Origin: Chlamydoabsidia padenii
Lineage: Eukaryota; Mucoromycota; Mucoromycetes; Mucorales; Cunninghamellaceae
Direction of reading: 5' to 3'
Length of the DNA: 64,000 nt
Assembly (NCBI GenBank): GCA_025330725.1
Contig: JAIWND010000001.1
Coordinates: 1,680,501-1,744,500, forward strand
The translations under genes were made by a program, and so were the position numbers. This document shows positions 22,144 through 32,770 of this stretch, one piece after another. Numbering within the stretch: the first letter of the stretch is position 1; every line of letters starts with the position of its first letter. The notes beneath the pieces were generated by a model. That model was given only the letters and a program-made list of their open reading frames with translations, did no database searches and was not told the DNA's origin.

Positions 22144-22908
22144 TTAATAAGGGTTGGTCGGTGGGTAAATGCCTTTGTCCTTGGGACCATCAATGCGCAT
22201 ATAAGCTTCACCATCCACAAATCTGTACTCATATACATCTCCGGGATGAGGGGCCGTGTGCTTGAAGAAATTGGCATGAGGCTTGTATGTCTCGCCATTG
22301 CTATTTGTCACAGAAAAATTACCCCAGAACCCTTCACGGATTTGACTGTAATCATGACCATAGTTTTCTAAAAAGCCTTGAGAAGAAGTCAACCAACTCT
22401 GCATGTTTTCCACCCGCAAAGTGGCAATAAAATTCCAATTCTTTTGAGTTTCCGGTCTCCACCATGCCGAATAGTCTGTTGAATTCGTATCCTCATTGAC
22501 TGATGCTCGCAAACGGAAATAGATCGTTTCGCCCGCTGTCCAGTTATACAAGTATTTGGCATGCATGCCCTCCCCTTCCCCACCAAATGGTTCCACAATG
22601 ACATTCTTGCCTTTCTTGATCCCGATCACTTTACCACCGCTATCATCATTCCAGGCAGCATCCCAGGCAGAGAACAGAATGGTACGGGTCGTGGGAGTGT
22701 TATGTTGCATACCCAAATAGCCACCACTCCAACCATTGGCCATCCAGAACGACTTGATAGGGTCGGAGCCTTTGGGCACTCGGATGGATGATTCCATTTC
22801 GGCAACATCACCGAAATCTTTGGGAATCCGCCAGTGATTATGAAGAGCTGTGCCCGAAACAGCAAGGATACTTGATGCTAACAAAGCTAATATAGGAGTT
22901 AGATACAT
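22144..22908 (-). CDS. Secreted DUF3472-type protein, copy B
   Basis: Paralogue of the protein at 19504, 254 aa, single exon, same strand. It has a signal peptide at residues 1-19 (LTPILALLASSILAVSG). It shares long near-identical blocks with copy A, such as ESSIRVP-GSDP, then FWMANGWSGGYLGMQHNTP, RTILFSAWD and KYLYNWTAGETIYF, and it ends DKGIYPPTNPY. It differs by a small insertion (AAWNDDSGGK) after the SAWD block. The two copies and their upstream flanks point to a segmental tandem duplication. The promoter-type motif CTGGGGTTTGAAAT lies at 23037-23050, about 130 bp upstream. Function is unknown; secretion is well supported. Confidence 0.85.
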   Translation of the reverse strand: MYLTPILALLASSILAVSGTALHNHWRIPKDFGDVAEMESSIRVPKGSDPIKSFWMANGWSGGYLGMQHNTPTTRTILFSAWDAAWNDDSGGKVIGIKKGKNVIVEPFGGEGEGMHAKYLYNWTAGETIYFRLRASVNEDTNSTDYSAWWRPETQKNWNFIATLRVENMQSWLTSSQGFLENYGHDYSQIREGFWGNFSVTNSNGETYKPHANFFKHTAPHPGDVYEYRFVDGEAYMRIDGPKDKGIYPPTNPY

Positions 22909-23296
22909 AGTATAAATGATAAGGAAAAAAAAAAAAAAAAGGAAATCTTCGCTTTTTGTAAAGAAGACGCCGGAAGGAAATGGCGGCTACATAATAGGAG
23001 ACATTCCTGCCGTAATCGCCGGTTCAATTGCGTGAACTGGGGTTTGAAATATGTGCGCCGAAAGAAGAAGAAGATAAAAAAGGAATCAATGTCTGCGCAT
23101 GTAACACATTCCTAAAATAACAAAATAACATGAATGGGAATCAATCAAATAAAATAAATTAAAAACAAAAAGCACAAGTCAAAGTGGTTGGTTCAATAAT
23201 ATTTTATTTCAAAGTTACATAGAGGTTCAAAAAAGGGAACTATACTATGAGGGGGGGGGGAAATGTAAAGTATTAAACTATATATGTATGATGATT
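22909..23296. promoter_or_regulatory. Upstream region of DUF3472 copy B
   Basis: Contains the composite motif at 23037-23050, an A run at about 22926-22940, and sequence shared with 20930-21430. No gene is seen. Confidence 0.5.
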
Positions 23297-26200
23297 TTAA
23301 ACTACTCCAGTTGCCGTGAGTTCCGATTCGACTGAGATGGAATCAGATATATAGTCGCTATTGCTGTTATCATCTTCTGTAGCATCGTTGCTTGTAAGAA
23401 TTTGTCCTACTGAAGAGGAAGAGGAAGATGATGCGTCCGCCCTGAGCCACCTGTTGATTTCTTCCACCCTTGTTGTTGTTGCTGTTGGTGTTGTTGTTGT
23501 GGCATTACAAGTAGTAGTTGATGAGGAGGTATTGATTTCCAAGAGTGAGAGTGCATGATCTTCTTCATCATCATCACCATAATCTTCTTCACTATCGTCT
23601 TCATCGGGTCTTGGCGTAGACGACTGGACCGTATGCCAATCCGAAGAGCTGCATTGTGATGACGAGCCGCTTACCAATGATATAATTTCGTCTGCGGCTG
23701 ATAAAAATGCAATGTCACTATCGTCATCCGATGCTGATATAACTGATGGTGTTGCTATTGCTGAATATTCCCGACTAGACCACGACGATGTTGATACTGG
23801 TACTGCTGCTACAGTCGTCATCGTTGTTGTTGTTGTTGTTGTTACCGGGTATTCCAATTCATTCCCCATATTATCGTTATCATTTGTGGTGCCCAAGGAT
23901 GATGAATCAGTAATGGAGACAGATTCAGAAGAGGTGCTTGTTTCTACCACCACCGTATGAGTGTGAGTCGTTTCCGATTGGTCAATGATAATGTTTGTTG
24001 CCTCTTCGTCCATTTGAGTAATACAATCGACCGTGCTGGTGATTATGTCGCCGTCGTTCCCATCATCACTTGAAGAGTCGCTGCTACCGTTGCTTGTCTG
24101 AGTAATGGCCCTTTCCATTGTATTGTCGTCACTGTAAATGGTATCCAAATCGTCTGCTGTAGTCAGTTCTGAGGCCACCGCCACGCTGCCCGACGTGAGA
24201 GTAAGCCATTTTGTTATATTCTGATCATTGTCATTCAGTCTTTCATCATCCCAGTATCCAAAGCTTTCAACATCGTCTTCACCCACCGAAATAGAGACCT
24301 GGTCATAATGGTGACCACCCGATGCCGAATCTTGATCATTATTAGTATCGCCATCATCATCAACTGAGATACAAATCTGATCGTAGCCATAACCAGCTAA
24401 TACCGAGTCGTCGCCACCCACTTCGACAGAGATCCGATCATAATTGTCACCAACCAATGCCGATTCATCTTCGTCTTCATCTATCAAAACCCGTTCATAG
24501 CTATAGCCATCATGATCATCATCATCGTCGTCCTCATCGACCCCACGCATAACCAAGCTAGTAATTGTTTCTTCATCAGATTGTTGATCCATGGTTGGAC
24601 TTGTTTCTTGTAAAGTGGATGTCATTTCGCAAGGTTCTTCTTCAGCAAACGTTGTTGTAGCTGCTACTGTTGTTGGTGTCAAATAATGGGAGGTATATTC
24701 ATAAATAGCAGGAGGGAAGCTGTACCTTGATAGATTTCGTAATGATGCACCAAAGTTCGAGACAAGATCGTCCCCATCATCTTCATAATTGTCGTTTACT
24801 GTTGTAGTCGAGGACATAGAGGTAGCCGAAATGTTTTGAGTGAGTGCATTCAATTTTCGGCGAGCTGTGTCTATCACCGAGGTATCAAAGTTAGCGGCAA
24901 AAGATTCTTCACGAGTTGCACTATCGTCGGCATCTTCATTGTCGTCCAGGTACTGTGAGTCTTGATTCAGATGTTGATGCGTGAATGAAGAGTAGTAACT
25001 ATAGTCAGTTTCAGTGGGTGCCCGAGGTCCATCATAATCATTGTTCCCATCAATACTACGAGTAGCGTAGACAGGTAAAGAGGAAGATGAGGTCGATTGT
25101 TCGTGTGTATCGTCTGTTGAGCTAACAGTGCTGAAATGGTAATTGCTGGTGCTACTGTTGTTGTGATCATGTCGCCTATTGAATAAACTGCTTTTCGAAA
25201 GGTCGAGTTCCGCTTCCAGTAAGGTCGCCACCGCTGTATGCGGCTGTAAAAGTGAGAGTGCCGTTCGTTGATGTTGCCGGTGTTGCTCCCTTGCCGCTTC
25301 GATTTCTGCAGTAAGATTGTATTCAAGACCCCGCACCACAGGTGTCCTTGGTGAAGAACTGCCGCTTGTGTAGAATGGTCGGCCGAAATCCTCCTGAGGT
25401 GATGTTCCTAATGTAATGGCATCCAAGGCGTAATGTGTGTTCGATGTCGTTTTGTTAGTATCCCTTGTGTCCTGTTGATCGTCAGCCTCGGTCGATTCAT
25501 CCAACTCCAAGGCTGTTTCCTTTGTACCTTGTTGTTGATGTTGTTGATGTTGATGTTGACCAGAGCTGATCATCATAGTTTCACTTGTGCTCTTGAGTCG
25601 CTCCAATGCTTCCAGAGGATTCCAATCTGGTAATTGTCCAAATAAGCGGTGTCGTTCTTGCCGATTTGTGACTGAGGCCATCAGCAAAGGTTCGTCAAAT
25701 GAGTAATCCAATAGATAGTCTTCGTGATAGTCGGTATCGTTTTCCTGGTATGAGTCATCGAGGTATTCTTGTTGCTGGTCATCCATATCATACAAGAAGG
25801 ATCCCTTTTCTCTGACTGGTGTAGTAGCTGCTGATGTGTAAGGTGTTTTCTTGGTCGAGTAAGATACATTTTCTTGAGCAAATAGAGAGACGGGTTGTCG
25901 AGAATAAAGTGAGTAATCCATTTGAGTTCCCAATGGTACATTCTTTGTTGGCGTTGAGATTGGTGATGGTGAATTTGGTGCTGTTATGACACGGTGTTGT
26001 AATCGGCCGGTAGAGGAGATAGAGGATCGACGACTTCTTGAGATACTGCCCCGACGACTACCAATGGGACTTTGAGGTAAGCTGGGTGATAGACCTTCAA
26101 TGTTGAGTTTGCTGGACCGTTTGAGTGAAATAGGTATCAAGTCTCTATCACTCCAATCATACTCCGTTTGCTGGTTGTTGTTGTTGTCTTCAGATGTTGC

Positions 26201-27957
26201 AAAGTATATTGAGGCCCGCGATGATCGTCGAGGAGACATTGTTGACGGAATCAAATCCATAGCGTAAGAAGGACCTTCTTCCTCCACATAATAATCTTCA
26301 TTGTAATCAGAATGTTGTTCATGAGTGTTGACTTGAGATTCCGGTGTATTATCAAAGTGTTGGTCGTATGATTCAAATTGCTGGTCCGAGTGGGCAAAGT
26401 CTCTAAAAATAATATGTTAAGTGTGAGATCTTTTGACTTTCATCAACAAAGTGTACTTTCTTTTTATGCTTTACCTTGTCATTGTGTCTTTATCATGATG
26501 GTGGTCTTGGTGTTGATGATAATCCGAGTGTTGGTGGTGATCGAAGAATGTATGTGGTTCACCTTGGTTGTGTGTTTCGGTATGAGTCACATGGTTTTGT
26601 TCATCAAGCCAGATCCGCGCCGTATCAGAGGCTTGTTGGTGGATTTGATGTTCCCATGGGAAGATACCTTGATGATGTTCTTGATGTTCGTCTCCGTGAT
26701 GTGATTGTTGTTGTTCATGGTGATGATGATGGTGGTGATGGTGTTGCTGGTTTTCGTGTACAAAGCCATAGTCGATTTCCAACTTCGGTATTGGTTGTGG
26801 TTCAGGGGCAATCCAAATAGGTTGATCTTGAAATGGTTGATCCCAAGCATTGACAAATGACGACAGATCAGGAATATTAGCTGCAGTACCAGTATTAGGA
26901 GGAGATTCACAAGCTGGGTTCCATTCAATCGTTCGATATATCGTGTCACCATCGTTGCTGTTGTTATTGTTATCATCATCAAAGACATGTTGACTTTGAT
27001 CATCATCAGGTATATGGTAATCAGAGCCATGATCGCCAGTAAAATCATTACAGTCCACACTTGAGTACTACAGATAAGTTATGATAAAAGAGTTGGTCTA
27101 TTTTCTAAGGTTTCCATATGTTTTTATTTATTTATTTCATTTTTATAAGAACTTACTTGAGATGTATCATCAAAATAAGAGTCAAGAGTATGCGACTCGG
27201 ATGATACCGGATAAGGATGAGGGCTATGTACATGTTCAGACACCCATTTCGGAGTACTGATGGTGATATTAGCGATAGGCGGCATAGAATCAGTGTGTCT
27301 GTGTTGTTCATATAATACAATGTCATCAGATATGTTTGCAGTATCCCACGCATTAACAATAGGATGAGAGAAGAGCTTGATAGGACCAGTAGAATGAGAG
27401 TGTACAAGAGTATCTTTGGGTGATTTGGATAAAAGTAAATGGGGTTGATTCTATAATATGTATGATAAAAAAAAATGTTGTTACACGTTAGCACTGACCT
27501 GGTAACACCAGTAAATCTTTCCATCCTTCCCCCAACAGCAACAACAACATTTACCTGTCCATAATATAAGTTCCAAGTATCCCACCAAGATTGTACCAAA
27601 TCTGTTAATCCTTTCCACCCTTGAGATAATACAGTTCCATCAGCAAATCGTTGATATTTCCAAGGTTTGTCCAACCCAATAAAGTGACAAATGGAGATAT
27701 TGTTGACATAATATTGATGTGCTGGAGCATAACTATAAAACAAAGATAACATAGCATTAATACAATGAACCTTGATTTCATTTTATTTCATTTTTTTTTG
27801 TCATACCTGTATTGACTTGTTGGGGTTGTATTATAAGTAAAAGGCAATCGGTGAGCAGAAGGAGAAGTGGACCATGACTTGAAGTAAGTATTCAAAAGAC
27901 CTTGATCACCACCTGTAAAATGATACAAATAGATTTAATACTTGTTATGCGTCTGAT

Positions 27958-27989
<32 letters not shown>

Positions 27990-28475
27990 GTTATTGTTAC
28001 CATCGAATGAGCCTTGTTCAGTCGCCATTTTTTTCAATCCATGATAATCCGATTCAGAAGGTTCAGTGACAAACACCCCAGAGTTGAAACAATCAGGCCA
28101 GCCTGCATCCGGTGCTGCAGAAAAGTTCGGCCTATCAAACAAGTCATCAATGTTTCGTAAAGGAAGTGTATCAGCGTCCAAGAAGACCAGTTTTTTGTAA
28201 TCCGTCAAGTTCCAGAGATGTAGTTTGGTAAAGGTAATGTTTAGTTCAGGGCGGCCCAAAAGTGCAAGATTATCGTCATCAGTAGAAGTAATAGTATCTA
28301 CACAAACCACCTTGTAAAGTTGAGAGAGATGTTCAAGGACTGTTGTTGAGATGTCATGAGTCACCAAACAAACGAGGGCGTGGGGTGTACCGAGATCTCG
28401 TAAACGATGAGCGAGTACCAATGCACCAGCAGCATAGGTATCAGTGGCCACCAGAGTTACATACGCCTTATCCAT
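23297..28475 (-). CDS. Glycogenin with a giant acidic C-terminal extension
   Basis: Self-glucosylating primer of glycogen synthesis (GT8 family). Six exons on the minus strand: 28001-28475, 27807-27912, 27555-27732, 27157-27450, 26475-27067 and 23297-26402 (4752 nt, 1583 aa). Residues 1-260 are the catalytic domain: MDKAYVTLVATDTYAAGALVL, the metal-binding DAD at 100-102, GWPDCFNSGVFV, GGDQGLLNTYF and HFIGLDKPWK. Two NAWD motifs and WNP motifs (EWNPACESPP, DWNPLEAL) resemble the fungal glycogenin C-terminal region that contacts glycogen synthase. The remaining roughly 1000 residues are Asp/Ser/Thr-rich. About residues 1180-1260 hold four diverged repeats of Y-[DE]-[RQ]-[VI] followed by acidic residues. 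Known fungal glycogenins are roughly 400-700 aa. The last exon could in principle be a separate gene, but its frame is open through the acceptor at 26403 and the phases fit. Confidence 0.85.
24265..24510 (-). repeat. Four diverged acidic repeats coded in the glycogenin tail
   Basis: The coding strand gives four units beginning YSYERVLIDED, NYDRISVEVGGDD, YGYDQICISVDDDG and HHYDQVSISVGEDD, each about 18-26 residues and separated by Ala/Gly-rich spacers. Confidence 0.8.
27963..27989. repeat. Homopolymer tract in glycogenin intron 1
   Basis: About 27 T on the plus strand (poly A on the coding strand), just inside the donor. Confidence 0.9.
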
Positions 28476-29289
28476 GTTGATCGCTATCAGTTATGTGGAT
28501 CAATGGAAGGTGAGCGTTAAAAAAAAAAAAAAAGGAAAAAAAAAAGGAAAGAGAAGAGCAAGAAACCAAACTTAAAAATCTCACTCCAATAAAAGTCTAT
28601 TTTTCAAATCCCGATTAGAAGCGGCATGAGATTAGTGAACCTCGCACGCCAATGCCTCGACTACAAGGGAGAGAATACTGTATAAATAATGACAAGCTCT
28701 TATGTGTGTTTTATCTTTCTTCCTTGAAACAAAGACGGTATTGAATATAGCACACAATATTTACATTTTTGTGCGATGCGATGCTCAGACAAAGTTTCTC
28801 GTTCCCAACGACAATCCAGAGTACATGTCTCGAACCTTATTGTTACCAGATATGTCAGTTGTAACAAATAAAGCCAGCCTGGACAAAACAGTAATCGTAT
28901 CAATGGCTTAGATAGAGACAAGGGGCGATTCTGTACGTTGATCTCCCACGTGCCTTGGGAAAACCAACATTATGTATGCATTTGAAATCCCGCTCATTTC
29001 TTTCTTTTGAATCCTATTCATACATATGTAAAGAGTAGATCAAAAGATTTTTTTTACCTCTTCACCTCCCTAGTTATTTGAAATTCATGATTTTAACTTT
29101 CCAAGTCTTTCGTTTCATCTGTGGGTGTCGATTGAGCCATTATTATTTTTGAAACCCCGCCTACCCGATCATCCGCCGATTTAAGTCTCTTTATATTTTT
29201 ATTTGTCTCTTTCACTTCTTCTATACTTCCATGTCAATTGATTGATTAAACGACTTTTATATATTTATATCCTCTGTAATATCACACAA
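28476..29289. promoter_or_regulatory. Divergent promoter of glycogenin and the CorA-type transporter
   Basis: No gene is seen. Three composite motifs occur: TTTTCAAATCCCG at 28601-28613 (about 125 bp from the glycogenin ATG), TTTGAAATCCCGC at 28981-28993, and TTTTTGAAACCCCGCC at 29146-29161 (about 130 bp from the transporter ATG). Confidence 0.6.
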
Positions 29290-30760
29290 ATGGAGGGGGA
29301 ATACAAGACTTCCGATCAGCTTCAACACCCCTTGGACCAACGATCAGACTTGGATGCTTTTATCTTACAAATGGAAGAACCTCACCAAGATAACTCGACC
29401 AAACCAGCAAACGCCTCTTCTCCTTCACCTGCTCCTCCTCCTCCTCAAGATGATAGAACTGATGCATATTGTCCACTCACTTCTTCATTCATTACATTAC
29501 CGACATTAACACAAACAACAATTGACAAGGAAGCCTTGGGCAATTACCTTTTAGTGGATGAAGACGATGATACTCTTACCAAAAGTGATGCCAAACTGGA
29601 CTTTTTACTGGATTCAAGTCAAAACAAATACTCTCGTCGTTTTAGTGACTTTGGTGATACTGCTATGGTAAGAATTATATAGTACAAGTAATTGTAATAG
29701 TAGTAGTAGTAATACTAACTAACTTTTTTTTTTTTTGCTCATGTAGGATCCAAACAAGGTGAAGCGTCATACGGATAGATACATTTATTATGAAGCATGC
29801 ACTGGATCCTTGGCAAGCCCTTCCTTAAAGGATCTCTTGAATATGTCAACAGCCAATTTGGATACTGCTACTGAAGGTCAAACTGTGGCCAACATGTTGG
29901 TTAAATCTTCTTGTTGGTGGATTGATATATATGCTCCTACTGATCAAGAAATGCGGATACTCAGCAAGGTAATTTAAATAAACTGACATCACTTGGAATC
30001 ACGTACATTAAAAATTTCTACTTTCTATCTTTTTAGATATTTCGTATACATCCATTGTCTACAGAAGATATTCAAGCCCAAGAATCTCGTGAAAAATGCG
30101 AACTCTTCCAAAACTACATGTTTATCAGCTTCCGTAGCTTCAATCATGACCACACTAGCTCTGATTATCTTGAAGCTGTGAACTTTTATATCATTGTATT
30201 CAAGGATGGTGTACTTACAGTAAAGTATATATAAAAAAGAAAAGATGAATATCATTATCAATAATACTAATCATTAAATAATATCTTTTTATATAGTTTC
30301 GATTCCAACCTTTACCTCACCCTCATAATGTACGCAAACGGATCCACCAACTGAAAGATTACATCGACATTACACCAGAATGGATCAACTATGCCCTTAT
30401 CGACAATGTGACCGATAGTTTTGCACCTTTAATTCAACACACAGAAATAGAAGTAGACTCTGTGGATGATTTGGTGTTGGTCCTTACTGGGTCTGAACAA
30501 ACTGATATGCTTCGACGGATTGGCAGCTGTCGTAAAACTGTGATGCAGCTCCTTCGTTTATTGGGTCCTAAAGCGGATGTGGTACGAAGTTTGATCAAAC
30601 GATACGACGATAAAGCTAAAGAAAATGAATTCCTCAATCAACGCCGCAATCATCAAGATGTTATAAACAACATGGTGGACTCCAACAAAGATCTGGTCAA
30701 TGATATCAGTCTTCAACATGAAATTGTCTTGTTTTTAGGTGATATTCAAGGTAATGAAAG

Positions 30761-30814
<54 letters not shown>

Positions 30815-31158
30815 ATACTCTCAATCTAAACCTTATCTCTATAGATCATATCCACACTATGCTGCAAAATGTAAATCATTATGATTTGGTACTTGGTAGG
30901 GCACATCGTAACTATCTAGGGCAAATCTCCATCGAATTATCTCAGGCGGGTAACAGTACAAACGAAGTGATTAATCGATTGACGTTCTTGGCTACTCTGG
31001 TAATTCCTCTTAACTTGGTGGCTGGTCTCTTTGGCATGAACGTCCATGTACCAGGTCAAGACGACAATGATTTGGCCTGGTTTTTCTGGATTGTATTGGG
31101 AATGTCCATGTATGTGGTATTCATGCTGGCCTTTGGAAAACGATTCAACTTTTTGTAG
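29290..31158 (+). CDS. CorA-like Mg2+ transporter (Alr1/Mnr2 type)
   Basis: Magnesium channel/transporter of the CorA superfamily, fungal Alr1/Mnr2 branch (plasma membrane or vacuole). Five exons: 29290-29667, 29747-29968, 30037-30219, 30297-30750 and 30845-31158 (1551 nt, 516 aa). After an acidic/Pro-rich N-terminus come WWIDIYAPTDQEMR and FRIHPLSTEDIQAQESREKCELF. The second of these is the family signature. Long helices follow. The C-terminus has TFLATLVIPLNLVAGLFGMNV with the invariant GMN, then a second membrane segment and a very short tail (GKRFNFL). The start at 29290 is preferred over an in-frame upstream ATG at 29242. The missing long C-terminal tail makes it closer to the core CorA architecture. 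AATAAA is at 31218. Confidence 0.93.
30764..30812. repeat. (AT)n microsatellite in the last intron of the CorA-type gene
   Basis: An uninterrupted AT dinucleotide run inside the intron 30751-30844. Confidence 0.95.
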
Positions 31159-31579
31159 TATTAGATTTTTATATTCCCCTCCCCCCCCCTATCTCTCTTT
31201 TTATCTTTTAATCATCTAATAAAGAACATGTTTTGTCTGTGATAGAATTCAATTCCTGCAAATATTCAAATCCCGACTTTTTTTTTTCGGACATAGCATT
31301 ACTACCACTCCTGATTGATTTTATGTAAATCACAAAAATAAATTCGGTTTATAGTATGTATAATGATTACTGTAGTTTACATATAAAAATAGATTGTGTT
31401 CTCAACATTTACAGTACAGTATATACTAGTCAAACACATCCCTCCTTCCCACATGACACCTAAGATGATATTTTAGTGATGAGTATTAAGAGTTTTTATT
31501 ATAAAGATTCAACATTAACATCAAACTAGTAAAGAATAAAGGAATATAATTTATAAGATTAACATCTAGTTTATCCACC
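31159..31579. other. Convergent 3' region
   Basis: Lies between the CorA-type gene and the minus-strand SND2 gene. It contains the AATAAA at 31218 and an isolated composite motif ATTCAAATCCCG at 31264-31275 that is not next to a start codon. No gene is seen. Confidence 0.55.
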
Positions 31580-32416
31580 TTATCGTACATATTTAACCTT
31601 GCCACCACGTTTTTCCATTTTCTGTTGCCGCTTGGATTTGCCACTTTGGTCAACGTTGTCCGATTCGCTATTATTACCACCACGACCAAGGAAAGACATG
31701 ATGAAGGGCAAACCTTTGTATAAGGCATAACCTGGAATCTAGATTGAGAGAAGGGGGATCAAATACAGATGAGTAAATGTACCATATGTTGATTTTTTTT
31801 TTTTTTTTCACTTACTACAAGGTAAGTATACCAGAATTTAGAAGAGATAAAAGCAGTAGTAATATCAACAAACCAAGTAATATATATAATATCAAACATA
31901 TACCTAATAAAAGAGAAAGTGAAGTTCGTCAGTATACAAAAACCATCCACCTCTTTACTTTATACTTACGCTGTCAGTCCTTCCGCATTCAAGTCATCAC
32001 CACTTGAGCGCAAAGTTCCATCTGCAGTGTATGAGGGTGTACCAGATGATTTGAGGATGGAGTAAAATAATAGGGTGAGACCTGTTGTCAAAATATAAAA
32101 GAATCCTTCTGTTTTCGTCAAAGAAGACCAGTGATAAATTATTCGCCAAAGAAGATATACTGCCTATAATAGAGAAGAAGGGAATAAACCTTCATTAGTT
32201 TTCATCTCCACCGCATCAAAAGGTTGAGAAACTAAATCTTACATTGACAGAAAGAAGCCCAAGTTGTAGATTGGTAAGTGTCTTGGTGTTGGAAGCAGCG
32301 ATCTTTTTGGAGGATGCGTTCGCCTAATTTCAGAATAAAAGTTAAATGTCAGTTCACAGAGTACCATTTTTATTGTACTTTTATAAGAATAATTGCTTTG
32401 TTTTTTGACTTGCCAT
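31580..32416 (-). CDS. SND2: SND2/TMEM208 homologue, SRP-independent ER targeting
   Basis: ER membrane protein of the TMEM208 family (yeast Snd2/Env10), part of the SND route that delivers proteins to the ER. Five exons on the minus strand: 32414-32416 (ATG only), 32243-32323, 31970-32163, 31816-31903 and 31580-31738 (525 nt, 174 aa). Family features are the basic start MANASSKKIAASNTKTLTNL, hydrophobic segments, the block GTPSYTADGTLRSSGDDLNAEGLTAYMFDIIY (read across an exon junction), a further membrane segment and a basic Gly-rich C-terminus ending KVKYVR. The first intron would use a GC donor (ATG then GCAAGT). This is the only reading that puts an ATG in frame with the conserved N-terminus. 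The motif ATTCAAATCCCGC lies at 32492-32504. Confidence 0.85.
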
Positions 32417-32770
32417 TTTGTTAAAAATTCAAAAGAGAAAAAGAAAAAAGAGTTCAATTGGGAAAGAAAAAAAAAAAATCGTGTTTGTTATATTCAAATC
32501 CCGCAATACCCGGGGAGTGAATGATACAACTACAAAATCAATGGTGAATGAAATGGTGATGGAATCAACTAGAGGGTAATGATAATACTACTATAATTAT
32601 TCTGAACGTAAAATGATTTCTTTATTCTAAAACTCAAGCTGATAGAGAAGTTTGCATGAGGAAGATTGATCGTACCCAAATGAGCGGAAATTGAATATAA
32701 AACATTGACGTTCGCATTTTTTTCTTCGTCTTCCGCTTCTTCTTCTTCTTGTTCTCATTGTTATACTCCA
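32417..32770. promoter_or_regulatory. Divergent promoter of SND2 and tomosyn
   Basis: ATTCAAATCCCGC at 32492-32504 lies about 76 bp upstream of the SND2 ATG. On the tomosyn side only a degenerate copy (GAGCGGAAATTGAA near 32682) is visible. No gene is seen. Confidence 0.5.

Noticed and set aside
23297..26287. The 996-residue open frame as a separate gene
   Set aside because: It begins at a GTG, the frame continues upstream without stop to an acceptor at 26403, and phases join it to the glycogenin exons, so it is treated as the last glycogenin exon.
32705..32770. Upstream start for tomosyn
   Set aside because: The added residues are Ser/Phe-rich leader sequence; homologues start close to FNKL.
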